In this document: in pieces, positions 38,209 through 48,157 of the stretch
Layout: every line of letters begins with the position of its first letter
Position numbering within the stretch: position 1 is the stretch's first letter
NCBI RefSeq assembly: GCF_000184745.1
Contig: NC_014931.1
Coordinates: 1,674,001 to 1,738,000 of the forward strand
From: Variovorax paradoxus EPS
GTDB taxonomy: Bacteria; Pseudomonadota; Gammaproteobacteria; Burkholderiales; Burkholderiaceae_C
Length of the DNA stretch: 64,000 bases
Direction: 5' to 3'
Position numbers and translations under genes: made by a program
Notes under the pieces: model-generated
What the model saw: only the letters and a program-made list of their open reading frames with translations
Told to the model about the DNA's origin: nothing
Databases searched by the model: none

Positions 38209-39174
38209 ATGGCACTCATCACCTCCCTGGTCCTTGCGGCATTCGCCAGCTATGTCGGCGCCTGGTATTTCGGCGCGATCGAAGGCAACTTCGCATTGCT
38301 GCTGTTCGTGGCCGCGGTGGTCACCGGCCTCTACTGGCTGGCCGAGCGCTTCTATTTCCTGCCAAAGCGGGAGGCGGCTGCCGCCAAACTCGAAGCCTCG
38401 ATGGCCGAGCGCAATGCGCGCCTGGCCGGGCAGGGCATCACCCAGGTCGACACGGCCGACACCAAGGCCAGCGAGCGCCTGCTGATGCAGCCCTGGTGGC
38501 TCGACTGGACGGCGGGGCTCTTCCCGGTGATCCTGGTGGTGTTTCTTTTGCGCTCGTTCCTCTACGAGCCCTTCAAGATTCCGTCAGGCTCGATGATGCC
38601 CACGCTGCTGACCGGCGACCTGATCCTGGTCAACAAGTTCACCTACGGCCTGCGCTTGCCGGTCATCAACACCAAGATCACCGACGGCACGCCGCTTGCG
38701 CGTGGCGATGTGGTCGTGTTCCGGTATCCGCCCAAGCCCAGCATGGACTACATCAAGCGCGTGGTCGGCATCCCTGGCGACGAGGTGGCTTACCTGAACA
38801 AGAAGCTCACGATCAACGGCCAGCAGGTTTCCAAGGACGCGGCGCCCGACTACCTCGATGGCGAATCGATGCGCCTGCTCAAGCAGTTCGACGAGAAGCT
38901 CGGCGACAAGCAGCACAAGATCCTCAACGACGAGGGCGCACCGTCCTTCGTGCCGGGTGCCAGCGACTTTCCGTTCCGCGAGAACTGCCGCTACTCCGTC
39001 GAAGGCGTGGTCTGCAAGGTGCCCGCCGGCCAGTATTTCATGATGGGCGACAACCGCGATAATTCGGCGGATTCGCGCTTCTGGGGCTTCGTTCCGGACA
39101 AGAACATCGTGGGCAGGGCGTTTTTCGTCTGGATGAATTTCGGCGATTTCGGCCGCATCGGTCCATTTCAATAA
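38209..39174 (+). CDS. lepB: Signal peptidase I
   Basis: 321 residues. It cleaves signal peptides of secreted proteins at the periplasmic face. N-terminal membrane segments lie at about 3-20 and 28-44, with another at about 102-117 before the catalytic domain. The Ser-Lys dyad is S128 (PSGSMMPTL) and K183 (DYIKRVVGIPGD), and GDNRDNSADSRFWGFV is the C-terminal signature box. It is transcribed with lepA and followed by a small DUF4845 gene. Confidence 0.97.
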   Translation: MALITSLVLAAFASYVGAWYFGAIEGNFALLLFVAAVVTGLYWLAERFYFLPKREAAAAKLEASMAERNARLAGQGITQVDTADTKASERLLMQPWWLDWTAGLFPVILVVFLLRSFLYEPFKIPSGSMMPTLLTGDLILVNKFTYGLRLPVINTKITDGTPLARGDVVVFRYPPKPSMDYIKRVVGIPGDEVAYLNKKLTINGQQVSKDAAPDYLDGESMRLLKQFDEKLGDKQHKILNDEGAPSFVPGASDFPFRENCRYSVEGVVCKVPAGQYFMMGDNRDNSADSRFWGFVPDKNIVGRAFFVWMNFGDFGRIGPFQ

Positions 39175-39208
39175 GCAGTCATCAACACTGTTCGAGGGGT
39201 AAGAGGGC

Positions 39209-39577
39209 ATGAGAGCAAACCGGTCCATCCGCAGCAGGGCCGCGCACCAGCGCGGCATTTCGTTCATCGGCCTGCTGTTCGTTGCGGTCGTACTTGGCTG
39301 CCTGGGCGTGGTCGTCGCGCAGGTCATTCCGACATTGATCGAATGGCAGGCCATCGACAAGGCCGCCAACAAGGCCAAGGAGGGCGCGACAGTGCCCGAA
39401 GTGCGCGCCATCTTCGATCGTGCCCAGGCCATCGACGACTTCAAGTCGGTCAGCGGCCGTGATCTGGACATCAAGAAAGTCGGCGACAAGGTTGTCGTCT
39501 CGTATGCCTACGAACGCGAGATCCCCTTGTTCGGCCCGGCCTACCTGACGCTCAAGTACAAGGGCGAGACCCGCTGA
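39209..39577 (+). CDS. DUF4845 family membrane protein
   Basis: 122 residues. An Arg-rich N-terminus leads into [21 protein letters not shown], a single membrane segment that resembles a type IV pilin-like N-terminal helix. The C-terminal part is a small soluble domain ([31 protein letters not shown]). DUF4845 genes commonly lie between lepB and rnc in betaproteobacteria; their function is unknown. Confidence 0.88.
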   Translation: MRANRSIRSRAAHQRGISFIGLLFVAVVLGCLGVVVAQVIPTLIEWQAIDKAANKAKEGATVPEVRAIFDRAQAIDDFKSVSGRDLDIKKVGDKVVVSYAYEREIPLFGPAYLTLKYKGETR

Positions 39578-39594
39578 ACGCGGCGCTGAAAAAG

Positions 39595-40281
39595 GTGGAC
39601 GGCAGCCTCGTCGCGCTGCAGGCGCGCCTCAAGCATTCGTTCTCCGATACGCGGCTGCTGCAGCTCGCGCTCACGCACCGCAGTTTCTCGGCCGACCACA
39701 ACGAGCGCCTTGAGTTTCTCGGCGACTCGGTGCTCAACCTGGCGGTGTCGCACCTGCTGTACACGCGACTGTCGGCCCTGCCTGAGGGCGACTTGTCGCG
39801 GGTGCGGGCCAACCTGGTCAAGCAGGACACCCTGCACCGCCTGGCGCTCGAACTCCAGCTGTCGCCGCTGCTGCGGCTCGGCGAGGGCGAGGCGCGTTCG
39901 GGCGGTCCCAACCGGCCCTCGATCCTGGCCGACGCGCTCGAGGCGCTGATCGGTGCGGTCTACCTCGATGCGGGCTTTGCAGCCGCCGAGGCGCTGGTGC
40001 GCCGCCTGTACGAATCGGTCGAGATCACTCCGCGCATGGAAGCGGCGGCCAAGGACCCGAAAACCGAATTGCAGGAATGGCTGCAGGGCCACAAAATGAA
40101 GCTGCCGATGTATCGCGTGGCCGCGACGCTGGGTGCAGCGCACAAACAGACTTTCGATGTCGAGTGCGAGGTGCCCGAGTTGGGCTTTCGCGAACGCGGC
40201 ATCGGCGGCTCGCGCCGCGCCGGCGAGCAGGCTGCCGCGGCTGCCATGCTGATCCGGCTCAAGGCACGCGGCGCCGCGTGA
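39595..40281 (+). CDS. rnc: Ribonuclease III
   Basis: 228 residues from a GTG start. It cleaves double-stranded RNA in rRNA and mRNA processing. The signature [14 protein letters not shown] carries the metal-binding E40 and D44, and [14 protein letters not shown] holds the second acidic pair. A C-terminal double-stranded RNA-binding domain (about 155-225) contains [14 protein letters not shown] at 39595 has a purine run directly before it but no ideal Shine-Dalgarno. It follows DUF4845 after 17 bases. Confidence 0.96.
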   Translation: MDGSLVALQARLKHSFSDTRLLQLALTHRSFSADHNERLEFLGDSVLNLAVSHLLYTRLSALPEGDLSRVRANLVKQDTLHRLALELQLSPLLRLGEGEARSGGPNRPSILADALEALIGAVYLDAGFAAAEALVRRLYESVEITPRMEAAAKDPKTELQEWLQGHKMKLPMYRVAATLGAAHKQTFDVECEVPELGFRERGIGGSRRAGEQAAAAAMLIRLKARGAA

Positions 40282-40288
40282 AATCACA

Positions 40289-41257
40289 ATGAACGACGTT
40301 ACCAATCCAGAAGCCGGACCCCAAGATGCCGCAGGCGACGGCGCTGCCGCAGGCGGTCCCCAACACTGTGGCCTCATCGCCATCGTCGGCAAGCCCAATG
40401 TGGGCAAGTCGACGCTGCTCAATGCGCTGGTCGGCCAGAAGATCAGCATCACCTCGCGCAAGGCGCAGACCACGCGCCACCGCATCACCGGCATGCGCAC
40501 GCTGGGGGCGACGCAGTTCGTGTTCGTCGATACGCCGGGCTTCCAGACCCTGCACGCCAACGCGCTGAACAAGTCGCTCAACAAGACTGTGCAAGGTGCG
40601 GTCGGTGATGTGGACCTGATCCTGTTCGTGGTCGAGGCCGGCAGCTTCACGCCGGCTGACGAGCGCGTGCTCAAGCTCCTGGGCAAGGGCATTCCGACCG
40701 TGCTGCTCGCCAACAAGTTGGACAACGTGCACCGCCGTGGCGACATCGCCCCCTGGCTGCAGACCATGCAGGCGAAGCACGCTTTCGCCGAGTTCGTGCC
40801 GATGTCGGCCAAGAATTCGAAGGACGTCGAGCGCCTCTTCGGTATCTGCGAAAAGTACCTGCCCGAACAGCCCTGGTTCTACGCCGAGGACGAGCTCACC
40901 GATCGCAGCGAGAAATTCCTCGCCGGCGAACTGGTGCGCGAAAAGCTCTTCCGCCTCACCGGCGACGAGCTGCCCTACACCTCGACCGTCATCATCGACA
41001 AGTTCGAGGAAGAGCCGCCCCAGAAGAAGGGCCAGAAGCGCCTCTTGCGCATCGCCGCCACCATCGTGGTCGAGCGCGACGGCCACAAGGCCATGGTGAT
41101 CGGCGACAAGGGCGAGCGCATCAAGCGCATCGGCATGGAAACGCGCGTCGAACTGGAGAAGCTGGCCGACGCCAAGGTGTTCCTCGAACTGTGGGTGAAG
41201 GTGCGTTCCGGCTGGGCCGACGACGAGGCGCGCGTACGCTCCTTCGGCTACGAATGA
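40289..41257 (+). CDS. era: GTPase Era
   Basis: 322 residues. Era binds 16S rRNA and helps 30S assembly. G1 GKPNVGKST at 34-42, G3 DTPGF, G4 NKLDN, and a C-terminal KH domain with [14 protein letters not shown]. The N-terminus has an extra stretch of about 25 Gly/Ala/Asp-rich residues before the GTPase domain. It starts seven bases after rnc; recO follows by a GTG at 41259. Confidence 0.97.
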   Translation: MNDVTNPEAGPQDAAGDGAAAGGPQHCGLIAIVGKPNVGKSTLLNALVGQKISITSRKAQTTRHRITGMRTLGATQFVFVDTPGFQTLHANALNKSLNKTVQGAVGDVDLILFVVEAGSFTPADERVLKLLGKGIPTVLLANKLDNVHRRGDIAPWLQTMQAKHAFAEFVPMSAKNSKDVERLFGICEKYLPEQPWFYAEDELTDRSEKFLAGELVREKLFRLTGDELPYTSTVIIDKFEEEPPQKKGQKRLLRIAATIVVERDGHKAMVIGDKGERIKRIGMETRVELEKLADAKVFLELWVKVRSGWADDEARVRSFGYE

Positions 41258-41258
41258 A

Positions 41259-42032
41259 GTGGCCGCTGCCCACCGCGTTTCGCACGAACCGGCATACGTG
41301 CTTCATCGCTACGACTGGAGCGAGTCGAGCCTGATTCTGGAGGTCTTCACCCGGCACCATGGGCGCATCGCGCTGGTGGCCAAGGGGGCGAAGCGGCCGA
41401 GTTCCAATTTCAGGCCGGTGCTGCTGCCGCTGCAGCCGCTGCAGCTCAATTACGGCGGCGATGCCGAGATCCGCACGCTCAAGGGCGCGGAGTGGATGGG
41501 CGGCCATGTCATGCCGACAGGCGAGGCACTGCTCTCGGGCTACTACATCAATGAATTGCTGCTGCGCCTCCTGGCGCGCGACGACGCGCACGAGGCGCTC
41601 TTCGACGCCTATGCCGGCGTGGTGCAGGTGCTGGCGGGCGACCATGTCGGGGCCCAGGCGGCAACCCAGGCCGCCGCGCTGCGCGCCTTCGAACTGATCC
41701 TGCTGCGCGAAGTCGGCCTGCTGCCCTCGCTCGACGTGCAGACGCTGACCCTGGAGCCGCTCGACGCCGGCGCGCGCTACAGCCTCGTCCCCGAGGCGGG
41801 ACTTCGTACGGCGATGGAGGGCGAAGCCGGCCTGGTCGGTGCCGACTGGCAGACCCTGCAAGCCGTGCTCGACGACCGTGCGCCCTTCACCGCCACCCTG
41901 CGCGAAATTGCCACCATGAACGCCGGCAGCAACAGCGCCCTCAGAAACCAGCTGCGCGCCTTGCTCAACTACCATTGCGGCGTGTCCACGCTGCGCACGC
42001 GGCAAATGATGAGAGATCTGCAAGCACTATGA
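41259..42032 (+). CDS. recO: DNA repair protein RecO
   Basis: 257 residues from GTG at 41259. An N-terminal OB fold ([19 protein letters not shown] then [16 protein letters not shown]) is followed by a helical C-terminal domain. RecO loads RecA on single-stranded DNA in the RecFOR pathway. The position between era and pdxJ is standard. Its stop overlaps the pdxJ start (ATGA). No zinc-finger cysteine set is visible, as in E. coli RecO. Confidence 0.93.
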   Translation: MAAAHRVSHEPAYVLHRYDWSESSLILEVFTRHHGRIALVAKGAKRPSSNFRPVLLPLQPLQLNYGGDAEIRTLKGAEWMGGHVMPTGEALLSGYYINELLLRLLARDDAHEALFDAYAGVVQVLAGDHVGAQAATQAAALRAFELILLREVGLLPSLDVQTLTLEPLDAGARYSLVPEAGLRTAMEGEAGLVGADWQTLQAVLDDRAPFTATLREIATMNAGSNSALRNQLRALLNYHCGVSTLRTRQMMRDLQAL

Positions 42033-42817
42033 GCACTTCAGGCAACGCCGGCACCACCACCACTTCCCTCTCGGTCAACCTCAACAAGGTGGCCTTGGTG
42101 CGCAACACGCGCCACCTGGGCATTCCGAGCGTGCTGACCGCAGCCAATGCATGCCTCGCCGCCGGCGCCCAGGGCATCACCGTGCACCCCCGGCCCGACG
42201 CGCGCCACATTCGCGCCCACGACGTGAGCGACCTCTCGGCTCTGCTTGCGAAAGACTGGCCGGGCATCGAATTCAACATCGAAGGCAACCCCTTCCACAA
42301 CCTGATGGACTTCGTGCGCGAACTGCGTCCCCACCAGGCGACCTTTGTGCCCGACAGCGAATCCCAGTCGACCAGCGACCACGGTTGGAGCTTCCCCGAC
42401 GACGCCGAGCGACTGCGCCCGCTGATCGCCGAAGCCAAGGCGCTGGGCGTGCGCGTCAGCCTGTTCATGGACCCGATTCCCGAGATGATGGCCGCGGTCA
42501 AGGCGGTGGGCGCGGACCGCGTCGAGCTCTATACCGAGGGCTATGCCGCATCGCGCGGCACCGCCGACGAAGAGGCTGTGCTCGCGCGGTACGTCGAATC
42601 GGCGCGCGCGGCGCAGGCCGCGGGCCTCGGCGTCAACGCCGGCCACGACCTGAGCCGCGACAACCTGACTGCCTTCCTACGCGCAGTGCGCGGCGTGCAC
42701 GAGGTCTCGATCGGCCATGCCTTCGTCGCCGACGCGCTCGAACTCGGCTACACCGCGACCACGCGCGAATACCTGCGCTGCATCACAGAGGCGCAACAAC
42801 AGGCCCGGCCTGCATGA
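42029..42817 (+). CDS. pdxJ: Pyridoxine 5'-phosphate synthase
   Basis: 262 residues. It condenses 3-amino-2-oxopropyl phosphate and deoxyxylulose 5-phosphate to pyridoxine 5'-phosphate. [15 protein letters not shown] opens the TIM barrel, [13 protein letters not shown] and FNIEGNP are conserved active-site segments, and [10 protein letters not shown] closes it. The first 12 residues are Thr/Ser/Gly-rich. It overlaps both recO and acpS by four bases. Confidence 0.96.
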   Translation: MSTSGNAGTTTTSLSVNLNKVALVRNTRHLGIPSVLTAANACLAAGAQGITVHPRPDARHIRAHDVSDLSALLAKDWPGIEFNIEGNPFHNLMDFVRELRPHQATFVPDSESQSTSDHGWSFPDDAERLRPLIAEAKALGVRVSLFMDPIPEMMAAVKAVGADRVELYTEGYAASRGTADEEAVLARYVESARAAQAAGLGVNAGHDLSRDNLTAFLRAVRGVHEVSIGHAFVADALELGYTATTREYLRCITEAQQQARPA

Positions 42818-43224
42818 TCTACGGCATCGGCACCGACATCTGCGACCTGCGCCGCATCGCCGCGACCTTCGAGCGCCAGGGCGAACGGTTCGCGCGCAAG
42901 GTGCTGAGCGATGGCGAATTCGCGGTCTGGCAAGCCCGCAGTGCGCGCTGGCCCAAGCGCGGCCTGAGCTACTTGGCTACCCGTTTCTCGGCCAAGGAAG
43001 CCTTCAGCAAGGCAATCGGCCTTGGCATGCGCATGCCGATGACCTGGCGTCTCTGCGAGATCGCCAACCTGCGCAGCGGCAAGCCGGTCATCGTGCTGCA
43101 CGGCGAGCTCAAGGACTGGTTCGAGGCCAAGGGCCTCACTGCCCACGTCACGGTGACCGACGAAACTGAATACGCCGCAAGCTTCGTCGTGGTGGAGCAT
43201 AAAGACATCAAGAACGAAGCATGA
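42814..43224 (+). CDS. acpS: Holo-acyl carrier protein synthase
   Basis: 136 residues. It transfers 4'-phosphopantetheine from CoA to AcpP. The N-terminal [14 protein letters not shown] holds the metal-binding aspartate (D8), and [13 protein letters not shown] is the second family motif. The start overlaps the pdxJ stop (ATGA) and the stop overlaps the nagZ start, so pdxJ-acpS-nagZ are translationally coupled. This enzyme activates the ACP encoded at 29735-29974. Confidence 0.96.
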   Translation: MIYGIGTDICDLRRIAATFERQGERFARKVLSDGEFAVWQARSARWPKRGLSYLATRFSAKEAFSKAIGLGMRMPMTWRLCEIANLRSGKPVIVLHGELKDWFEAKGLTAHVTVTDETEYAASFVVVEHKDIKNEA

Positions 43225-44333
43225 CCGCGACAACGACCAGTAGCATCCACGCGCCGCTCATCATCGATGTGGCGGGCACCGAACTCAACGACGCCGACCG
43301 CCGGCGCCTTGCAAACCCGCTGGTCGGCGGCGTGATTCATTTCACCCGCAACTGGCAGGACCGCGCGCAGATGACCGCGCTCAATGCCGAGATCAAGGCG
43401 ATTCGCCCCGACCTGCTGATCTGCGTCGACCACGAGGGCGGGCGCGTGCAGCGCTTTCGCACGGACGGGTTCACGCACCTGCCATCGATGCGTTCGCTCG
43501 GTGAGTTGTGGATGCGCGACGCCATGCGCGCCACGCAGGCCGCGACGGCGGCGGGGCAGGTGCTCGCCGGTGAACTGCGGGCCTGCGGCATCGACTTCAG
43601 CTTTGCACCGGTGCTCGACCTGGATTACGGCGGCAGCAGCGTGATCGGCGACCGCAGCTTCCACCGCGACCCGCGCGTGGTGTCGCTGTTGGCCAAGAGC
43701 GTGATGCACGGCATGCTGCAGATGGGCATGCGCAATTGCGGGAAGCACTTTCCGGGGCATGGGTTTGTGAATGCGGACTCGCATGTCGAGATTCCGGTCG
43801 ACAGGCGCAGCCTCAAGGCAATCCTGGCCGATGACGCCAAGCCCTACGACTGGCTCGCCGGCACGCTTGCCGCCGTGATGCCGGCGCACGTCATCTATCC
43901 CAAGGTCGATGCGCGGCCGGCGGGCTTTTCTTCGAAGTGGCTGCAGGACGTGCTGCGCATCCGGCTCGGCTTCGATGGCGCGATCTTCAGTGACGACCTG
44001 AGCATGGAGGCGGGACGGTACATCGATGGCGAGCTGTTGAGCTTCACCGATGCGGCGTTGGCGGCGCTGGATGCGGGATGCGACCTGGCCATGGTCTGCA
44101 ATCAAAGCATCATCGGTGCGGGACTGCCGTTGGATGCATTGCTCGAGGGGTTCGGCGCGATGGCGGCCGCAGGTCGTTGGAAGGGTGCAGCAGCGAGCGA
44201 AGCTCGGCGGCGCGCGCTTCTGCCTTTCCCCGATGCCCTCGAATGGCCAGCGCTTGTGGCTTCGAAGAACTACACCAGCGCCCTGCGACTGTTGGCCGCC
44301 GAGCTGGTGCTTCTCTTGCCGGTCAGGTCCTGA
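43221..44333 (+). CDS. nagZ: Beta-N-acetylhexosaminidase NagZ (glycoside hydrolase 3)
   Basis: 370 residues, the short cytoplasmic GH3 form. It removes GlcNAc from anhydro-muropeptides in cell-wall recycling. [12 protein letters not shown], the catalytic loop KHFPGHG (175-181, with H180) and the nucleophile aspartate in FSDDLSMEA (D258) are all present. The 3' end overlaps the convergent glycosyltransferase gene by 11 bases. Confidence 0.96.
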   Translation: MTATTTSSIHAPLIIDVAGTELNDADRRRLANPLVGGVIHFTRNWQDRAQMTALNAEIKAIRPDLLICVDHEGGRVQRFRTDGFTHLPSMRSLGELWMRDAMRATQAATAAGQVLAGELRACGIDFSFAPVLDLDYGGSSVIGDRSFHRDPRVVSLLAKSVMHGMLQMGMRNCGKHFPGHGFVNADSHVEIPVDRRSLKAILADDAKPYDWLAGTLAAVMPAHVIYPKVDARPAGFSSKWLQDVLRIRLGFDGAIFSDDLSMEAGRYIDGELLSFTDAALAALDAGCDLAMVCNQSIIGAGLPLDALLEGFGAMAAAGRWKGAAASEARRRALLPFPDALEWPALVASKNYTSALRLLAAELVLLLPVRS

Positions 44334-46221
44334 AAGGGCGAACCGGCAACTGGTTCGCGAGAGGCGCAAGAAACCGCGCGATCTCCGGGTCCGTGAACCG
44401 TGCTTCCAGCCACGGCTTGTCTGCCAGCCCGGCCTCAAAGAACACCTGCAACAGCCGCAATGCGCCATTCCTCAGCGCACGCGTCAGCATTTCGTGCTCG
44501 ACCACCGGCGGCTGGACGGACGACGCCGGCATCGCGCAGGCATGTGCGAGCGTCGCCAGCAGGCGCTGCGCAAAGTCAAGTTGCGGAGGCCACCACTGTG
44601 CATAGAGCTGCGCAATCTGGTCGAGAGCCTCCGAGCTGCAGTGCGGCAGGAGATGCCTGAGCATCAGCACGCGAGCCCGCGAATCGAACGACGCCGCTCG
44701 TGCCGGATCGCCTGGAGGACCCATCGCCGCGGGACGATGAAGCAATTCAGGGATCACCGAAAACTGGCCGCCGGCCACTGCACACTTGCAGAGCATGTGG
44801 CGATCGTCGTGAACAGTGAATTCGGGATCGTGCCGCACCCCGCTGCGCTCAAGGAACTCGCGACGGATCATGCAGGCCGACAGCATCAGTGGCGCCGGGC
44901 CTAAATACTCTGTCAGGATTTCGTGATGCCGTTGAGCGAAACACAGGGTCGCCGCTTGCGCTTCGCACCAGCAGCCCACGATGTCCACGCCGGGACAGCT
45001 TTCTAGCAGAGCGGCTTGCCGCTGCAGGCGTTCGACCGGGGCACTATCGCCTGCGTCGGAAAAGACGATGTACTCCCCCTTGGCCTGCGCAAGGGCGATG
45101 TTTCGTGCCGTGGGGCGGTCGCACGCCACGGGCATCGAGATCAGCTGGACGTTCTGAATGCCTGCTCGTGCAGCGGCTTCAGCCACGTCCCGCCGACTGC
45201 CTGCCACGACGACGATGAGTTCGAGCGCGACGTCACGCTGCCGCGACCAGCTCTGCAGGCTCGATTGCCAGTCATCGGGCGTGTCCCCGATCGTCATGCA
45301 GATCGTCACGCGCGGCATCACCGCCGGCGTGATGCGATCCGGCTGCTGCGCCCGCCAGGTCAGGAACCGCTCCAGCGCAGGCCCCACGTCCGGCGGCGAC
45401 AGTGGAAGGCTGGCTCTTTCGAGTCCGTCGCGTTCGAGTCGCGCACGGCGCGGCGCGTCGGCGAGCAATGCCTCGATGGTGTCGACCAGCCTGTCGTACG
45501 GTGCCCCGACCACCGCTTCGCGAATTGAAGGTGCGACTTCACTGTCGGGATAGAGCTCACAGACCACGGCCTTGCGATGACGCAGAAGGATGGACAAGCG
45601 CGGCATCTCGACCACGCGCGAGTCGTCCCAGTTGTGCAGGTTCAACACGAGTTTTGCACGGCGCAAATAGTTGTCGCGCTCCTGCAGCGACCACGAGCGA
45701 TCGCGCGTGGTTTTCAACCGCAGGCCCCGGCGGGTCAGCGCGTCCAGGATGTCGATGCGCCGCTGCGTGAACGATCCGAAAAAGACGACGTCGATATCCT
45801 GCTCGCTGTCGGGCAGAACATCGCTCAATGGGACGATCTTCGCAGCGTCCGGTTCCCAACCCAGTGCGACGTAGTCGGCATTCCTGTAGCCGAGTTCGCG
45901 ATAGCGCTGGAAATTGCTCTGGCTGTACTCCCAAAGGTAGGCGTTCTTGAGCACTTCTAGATAGTTGTCGTTCCAGGAATGCGAGCCTTCCACCATCGGC
46001 TCGAAGTTGACGACGATGCAATTCGGATGAAACGGCGCGATGGACTTCCACGGAATATTCCAGAAGAAGAACAAGATGTTGATCGCACCCGGATCGATGT
46101 TGGCTGGTGTGTAGCTCGTGGGATAGCCCAGCCGCTGCGCGGCAAGCTGATAGCTCCTGACGATGTCGCCGCAGATTTCCTCCGAGGACAGCGAAGTGAA
46201 GTTCAGCCGTGGAAGCGTCAT
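44323..46221 (-). CDS. Two-domain glycosyltransferase (CgeB/GT-B-like plus GT2-like)
   Basis: 632 residues. The N-terminal part (about 1-290) resembles CgeB-type glycosyltransferases: NILFFFWNIPW, DVVFFGSFTQRRIDIL, NLHNWDDSRVVEMPRLS and a CELYPDSE turn. The C-terminal part (about 303-420) resembles a GT-A fold GT2 enzyme: RVTICMTIGD, RPTARNIALAQAKGEYIVF and SDAGD at 388-392 in the place of the usual DxD metal site. A helical tail follows. The acceptor is unknown. It is a paralogue of 49483-51318, about 50 of 71 residues identical by eye in residues 176-246. It is transcribed alone; the upstream gene ends 54 bases away. Confidence 0.78.
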   Translation of the reverse strand: MTLPRLNFTSLSSEEICGDIVRSYQLAAQRLGYPTSYTPANIDPGAINILFFFWNIPWKSIAPFHPNCIVVNFEPMVEGSHSWNDNYLEVLKNAYLWEYSQSNFQRYRELGYRNADYVALGWEPDAAKIVPLSDVLPDSEQDIDVVFFGSFTQRRIDILDALTRRGLRLKTTRDRSWSLQERDNYLRRAKLVLNLHNWDDSRVVEMPRLSILLRHRKAVVCELYPDSEVAPSIREAVVGAPYDRLVDTIEALLADAPRRARLERDGLERASLPLSPPDVGPALERFLTWRAQQPDRITPAVMPRVTICMTIGDTPDDWQSSLQSWSRQRDVALELIVVVAGSRRDVAEAAARAGIQNVQLISMPVACDRPTARNIALAQAKGEYIVFSDAGDSAPVERLQRQAALLESCPGVDIVGCWCEAQAATLCFAQRHHEILTEYLGPAPLMLSACMIRREFLERSGVRHDPEFTVHDDRHMLCKCAVAGGQFSVIPELLHRPAAMGPPGDPARAASFDSRARVLMLRHLLPHCSSEALDQIAQLYAQWWPPQLDFAQRLLATLAHACAMPASSVQPPVVEHEMLTRALRNGALRLLQVFFEAGLADKPWLEARFTDPEIARFLAPLANQLPVRPFRT

Positions 46222-46275
46222 GGTGCCCAGGAGCGGTGTGCGTGAAGCTGCATCAGGCGCACTCTATCGGATCGA

Positions 46276-46806
46276 TCAAACGGTTGCCGGCCGGGCGCTG
46301 GCCATGTCCTGCCAAGGCGATGGCCCTCCGGAGTCCAGGTGAGTCAGGTACAGCCTGAGATCGAGCTCGAAGCGGTGATAGTCCGGCTCCATGTGGGTGC
46401 AAAGTGCGTAGAAGTGCTTGTCATGGTCCTTTTCCCTGGTGTGGGCAAGTTCGTGGACGACGATCATGCGCAGCCATTCGAGGGGGACTTCCTTGAATAG
46501 GCTCGCCACCCGAATCTCGCGCTTGACCTTGAGCTTGCTTCCCTGCACGCGGGCAATGGTGGTATGTGTGCCCAGCGCATTGCGGATCACATGCAGCTTG
46601 TTGTCGAAAACAGCCTTGGACAGGGGCTCGGCCTTGCGCATGAACTCGCTCTTGAGTTCGCTCGCATACGCATAGAGGGCGCGATCGGTGCGAATGTCAT
46701 GGATGCCGGCATAGCGCTTGCGCAGCAGGGCGCCCAAAGAATCTTCCGCCATCAGCTGTCGCACCTGGTCGAGCAGCGCTGGCGGATAACCGGCGAGGTA
46801 TTTCAC
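46276..46806 (-). CDS. YgjP-like metallopeptidase-domain protein
   Basis: 176 residues from a GTG that overlaps the stop of the Hsp70 gene (GTGA). The HELAH zinc motif (118-122) followed by REKDHDKHFYALCTHMEPDY is the signature of the YgjP/DUF45 family. The preceding strand-rich part includes HTTIARVQGSKLKVKREIRV. Some YgjP proteins have been described as metal-dependent pyrophosphatases or proteases; activity here is unassigned. The longer frame from 46998 lies inside the Hsp70 gene and was not used. Confidence 0.82.
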   Translation of the reverse strand: MKYLAGYPPALLDQVRQLMAEDSLGALLRKRYAGIHDIRTDRALYAYASELKSEFMRKAEPLSKAVFDNKLHVIRNALGTHTTIARVQGSKLKVKREIRVASLFKEVPLEWLRMIVVHELAHTREKDHDKHFYALCTHMEPDYHRFELDLRLYLTHLDSGGPSPWQDMASARPATV

Positions 46807-48065
46807 AGCGAGCGCGCCGCGTAGGCGAGGCCGGCCGCAACGCCCCCCATCAGGTCGCCCTCCACCAGCGGCACGCCGGCGAAACTCGCGCGCAGGGCGC
46901 GCTGGAAAGGCCTCAGTGCCGAGGAACCGCCCGTGAGATAGATGGCGCTGAGTTCGCCGCTGCGCAGGCCCGCGCGCTTCACGCAGGCATGCGCGCAAGC
47001 CACCACGTTGTCGAGGAGGCCCGCGAGCTGATGGGTCATGTCGGCGGGCACAAGGCTGGAGGCCAGGCCCTGCTCGAAGAACGAGAGGTCAATGCGCACC
47101 CCGGCATCGGTGACCGAGGCGTCGATCTTGGCTTGTTCCACCTCGCTGGCGATGCGGTGGCCGTGCCGCTCGTCGAGCACCCTCATCAGGCGGTTGTGGA
47201 GGCGGACATCGCTGTAGCTGGTGCGCAGCTCCCTGGCTTGGCGCGTCGCCTTCGGCACATAGAGCCAGTTGATCAGGTGCCAGGAGGAGAGGTCGAAGAA
47301 GACCTTGCTCGGCACCTCGCGACCCTGTGCGCCGATGTGCCGCAGGCCGAGCAGGGGCATCACTCGCTCCAGGTTCAGCCGCTGGTCGAAGTCGGTACCG
47401 CCGATATGCACCCCGCTCGTGGCCAAGATGTCATCGCTGCGGTCGGCCCGCAGTGCGCGCTCCGGACCCAGGCGCACCACGGTGAAGTCGGAGGTGCCGC
47501 CACCGATGTCCACGATCAGGATCGTCGACTCGCGGGTCACGCGCTGTTCGTAGTCGAACGCCGCGGCGATCGGCTCGAGCTGAAAGGAGACGTCGCGCAC
47601 GCCCGCGGCGCGCGCAGCGTGGCGCAGGCTCTCTTCGGCGCGCGCATCGCGCTTGCTGTCGTCGTCGACGAAATGCACCGGCCGTCCGACCACGATGCGT
47701 TCGGGGCGCTGGCCGAGTTCCTGTTCGGCGCGGTCGAGCAGCTCGCGCAGGAAGCGCGCGATGATGTCCTCGAAACTGACGGACCCGTTGTAGACAGCCG
47801 TCTGCTCCTGCATCAGCGGGCTGCCGAGCAGGCTTTTCAGCGAGCGCATGAGGCGGCCTTCGACGCCCGCGAGGTACAGCGCGACCGCTTCGCGGCCGAA
47901 ATGCGTGCTGCGGTCTTCGGCATTGAAGAAGACTGCGGTTGGCAGCGTGGTCGCGGTTCCTTCGACGGGGAGCAACCGGGCGACTCCGTCGTCGAGTACG
48001 CAGGAAATGGCCGAGTTCGAGGTGCCGAAATCGATGCCGATTGCCGGTTTGTGGGAAAGAGTCAT
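46803..48065 (-). CDS. yegD: Hsp70-family protein, YegD-like
   Basis: 420 residues, shorter than DnaK because only the nucleotide-binding domain is present. AIGIDFGTSNSAIS is the phosphate-1 loop, VDIGGGTSDFTVVRL is phosphate-2, and YLTGGSSALRPFQRAL the adenosine loop. The substrate-binding domain of DnaK is absent, as in YegD. The stop overlaps the GTG start of the YgjP-like gene by four bases. Function is not established; it may act on YgjP or on other partners. Confidence 0.85.
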   Translation of the reverse strand: MTLSHKPAIGIDFGTSNSAISCVLDDGVARLLPVEGTATTLPTAVFFNAEDRSTHFGREAVALYLAGVEGRLMRSLKSLLGSPLMQEQTAVYNGSVSFEDIIARFLRELLDRAEQELGQRPERIVVGRPVHFVDDDSKRDARAEESLRHAARAAGVRDVSFQLEPIAAAFDYEQRVTRESTILIVDIGGGTSDFTVVRLGPERALRADRSDDILATSGVHIGGTDFDQRLNLERVMPLLGLRHIGAQGREVPSKVFFDLSSWHLINWLYVPKATRQARELRTSYSDVRLHNRLMRVLDERHGHRIASEVEQAKIDASVTDAGVRIDLSFFEQGLASSLVPADMTHQLAGLLDNVVACAHACVKRAGLRSGELSAIYLTGGSSALRPFQRALRASFAGVPLVEGDLMGGVAAGLAYAARSL

Positions 48066-48157
48066 TCAATCAAGGGTTCAGAGGGCCCCGGAGTTTAGAA
48101 GGTCGCAATGGCCCAAGATAGACTGCTGCCCAAATACCTTGTGCGGGAGACCCTCCA

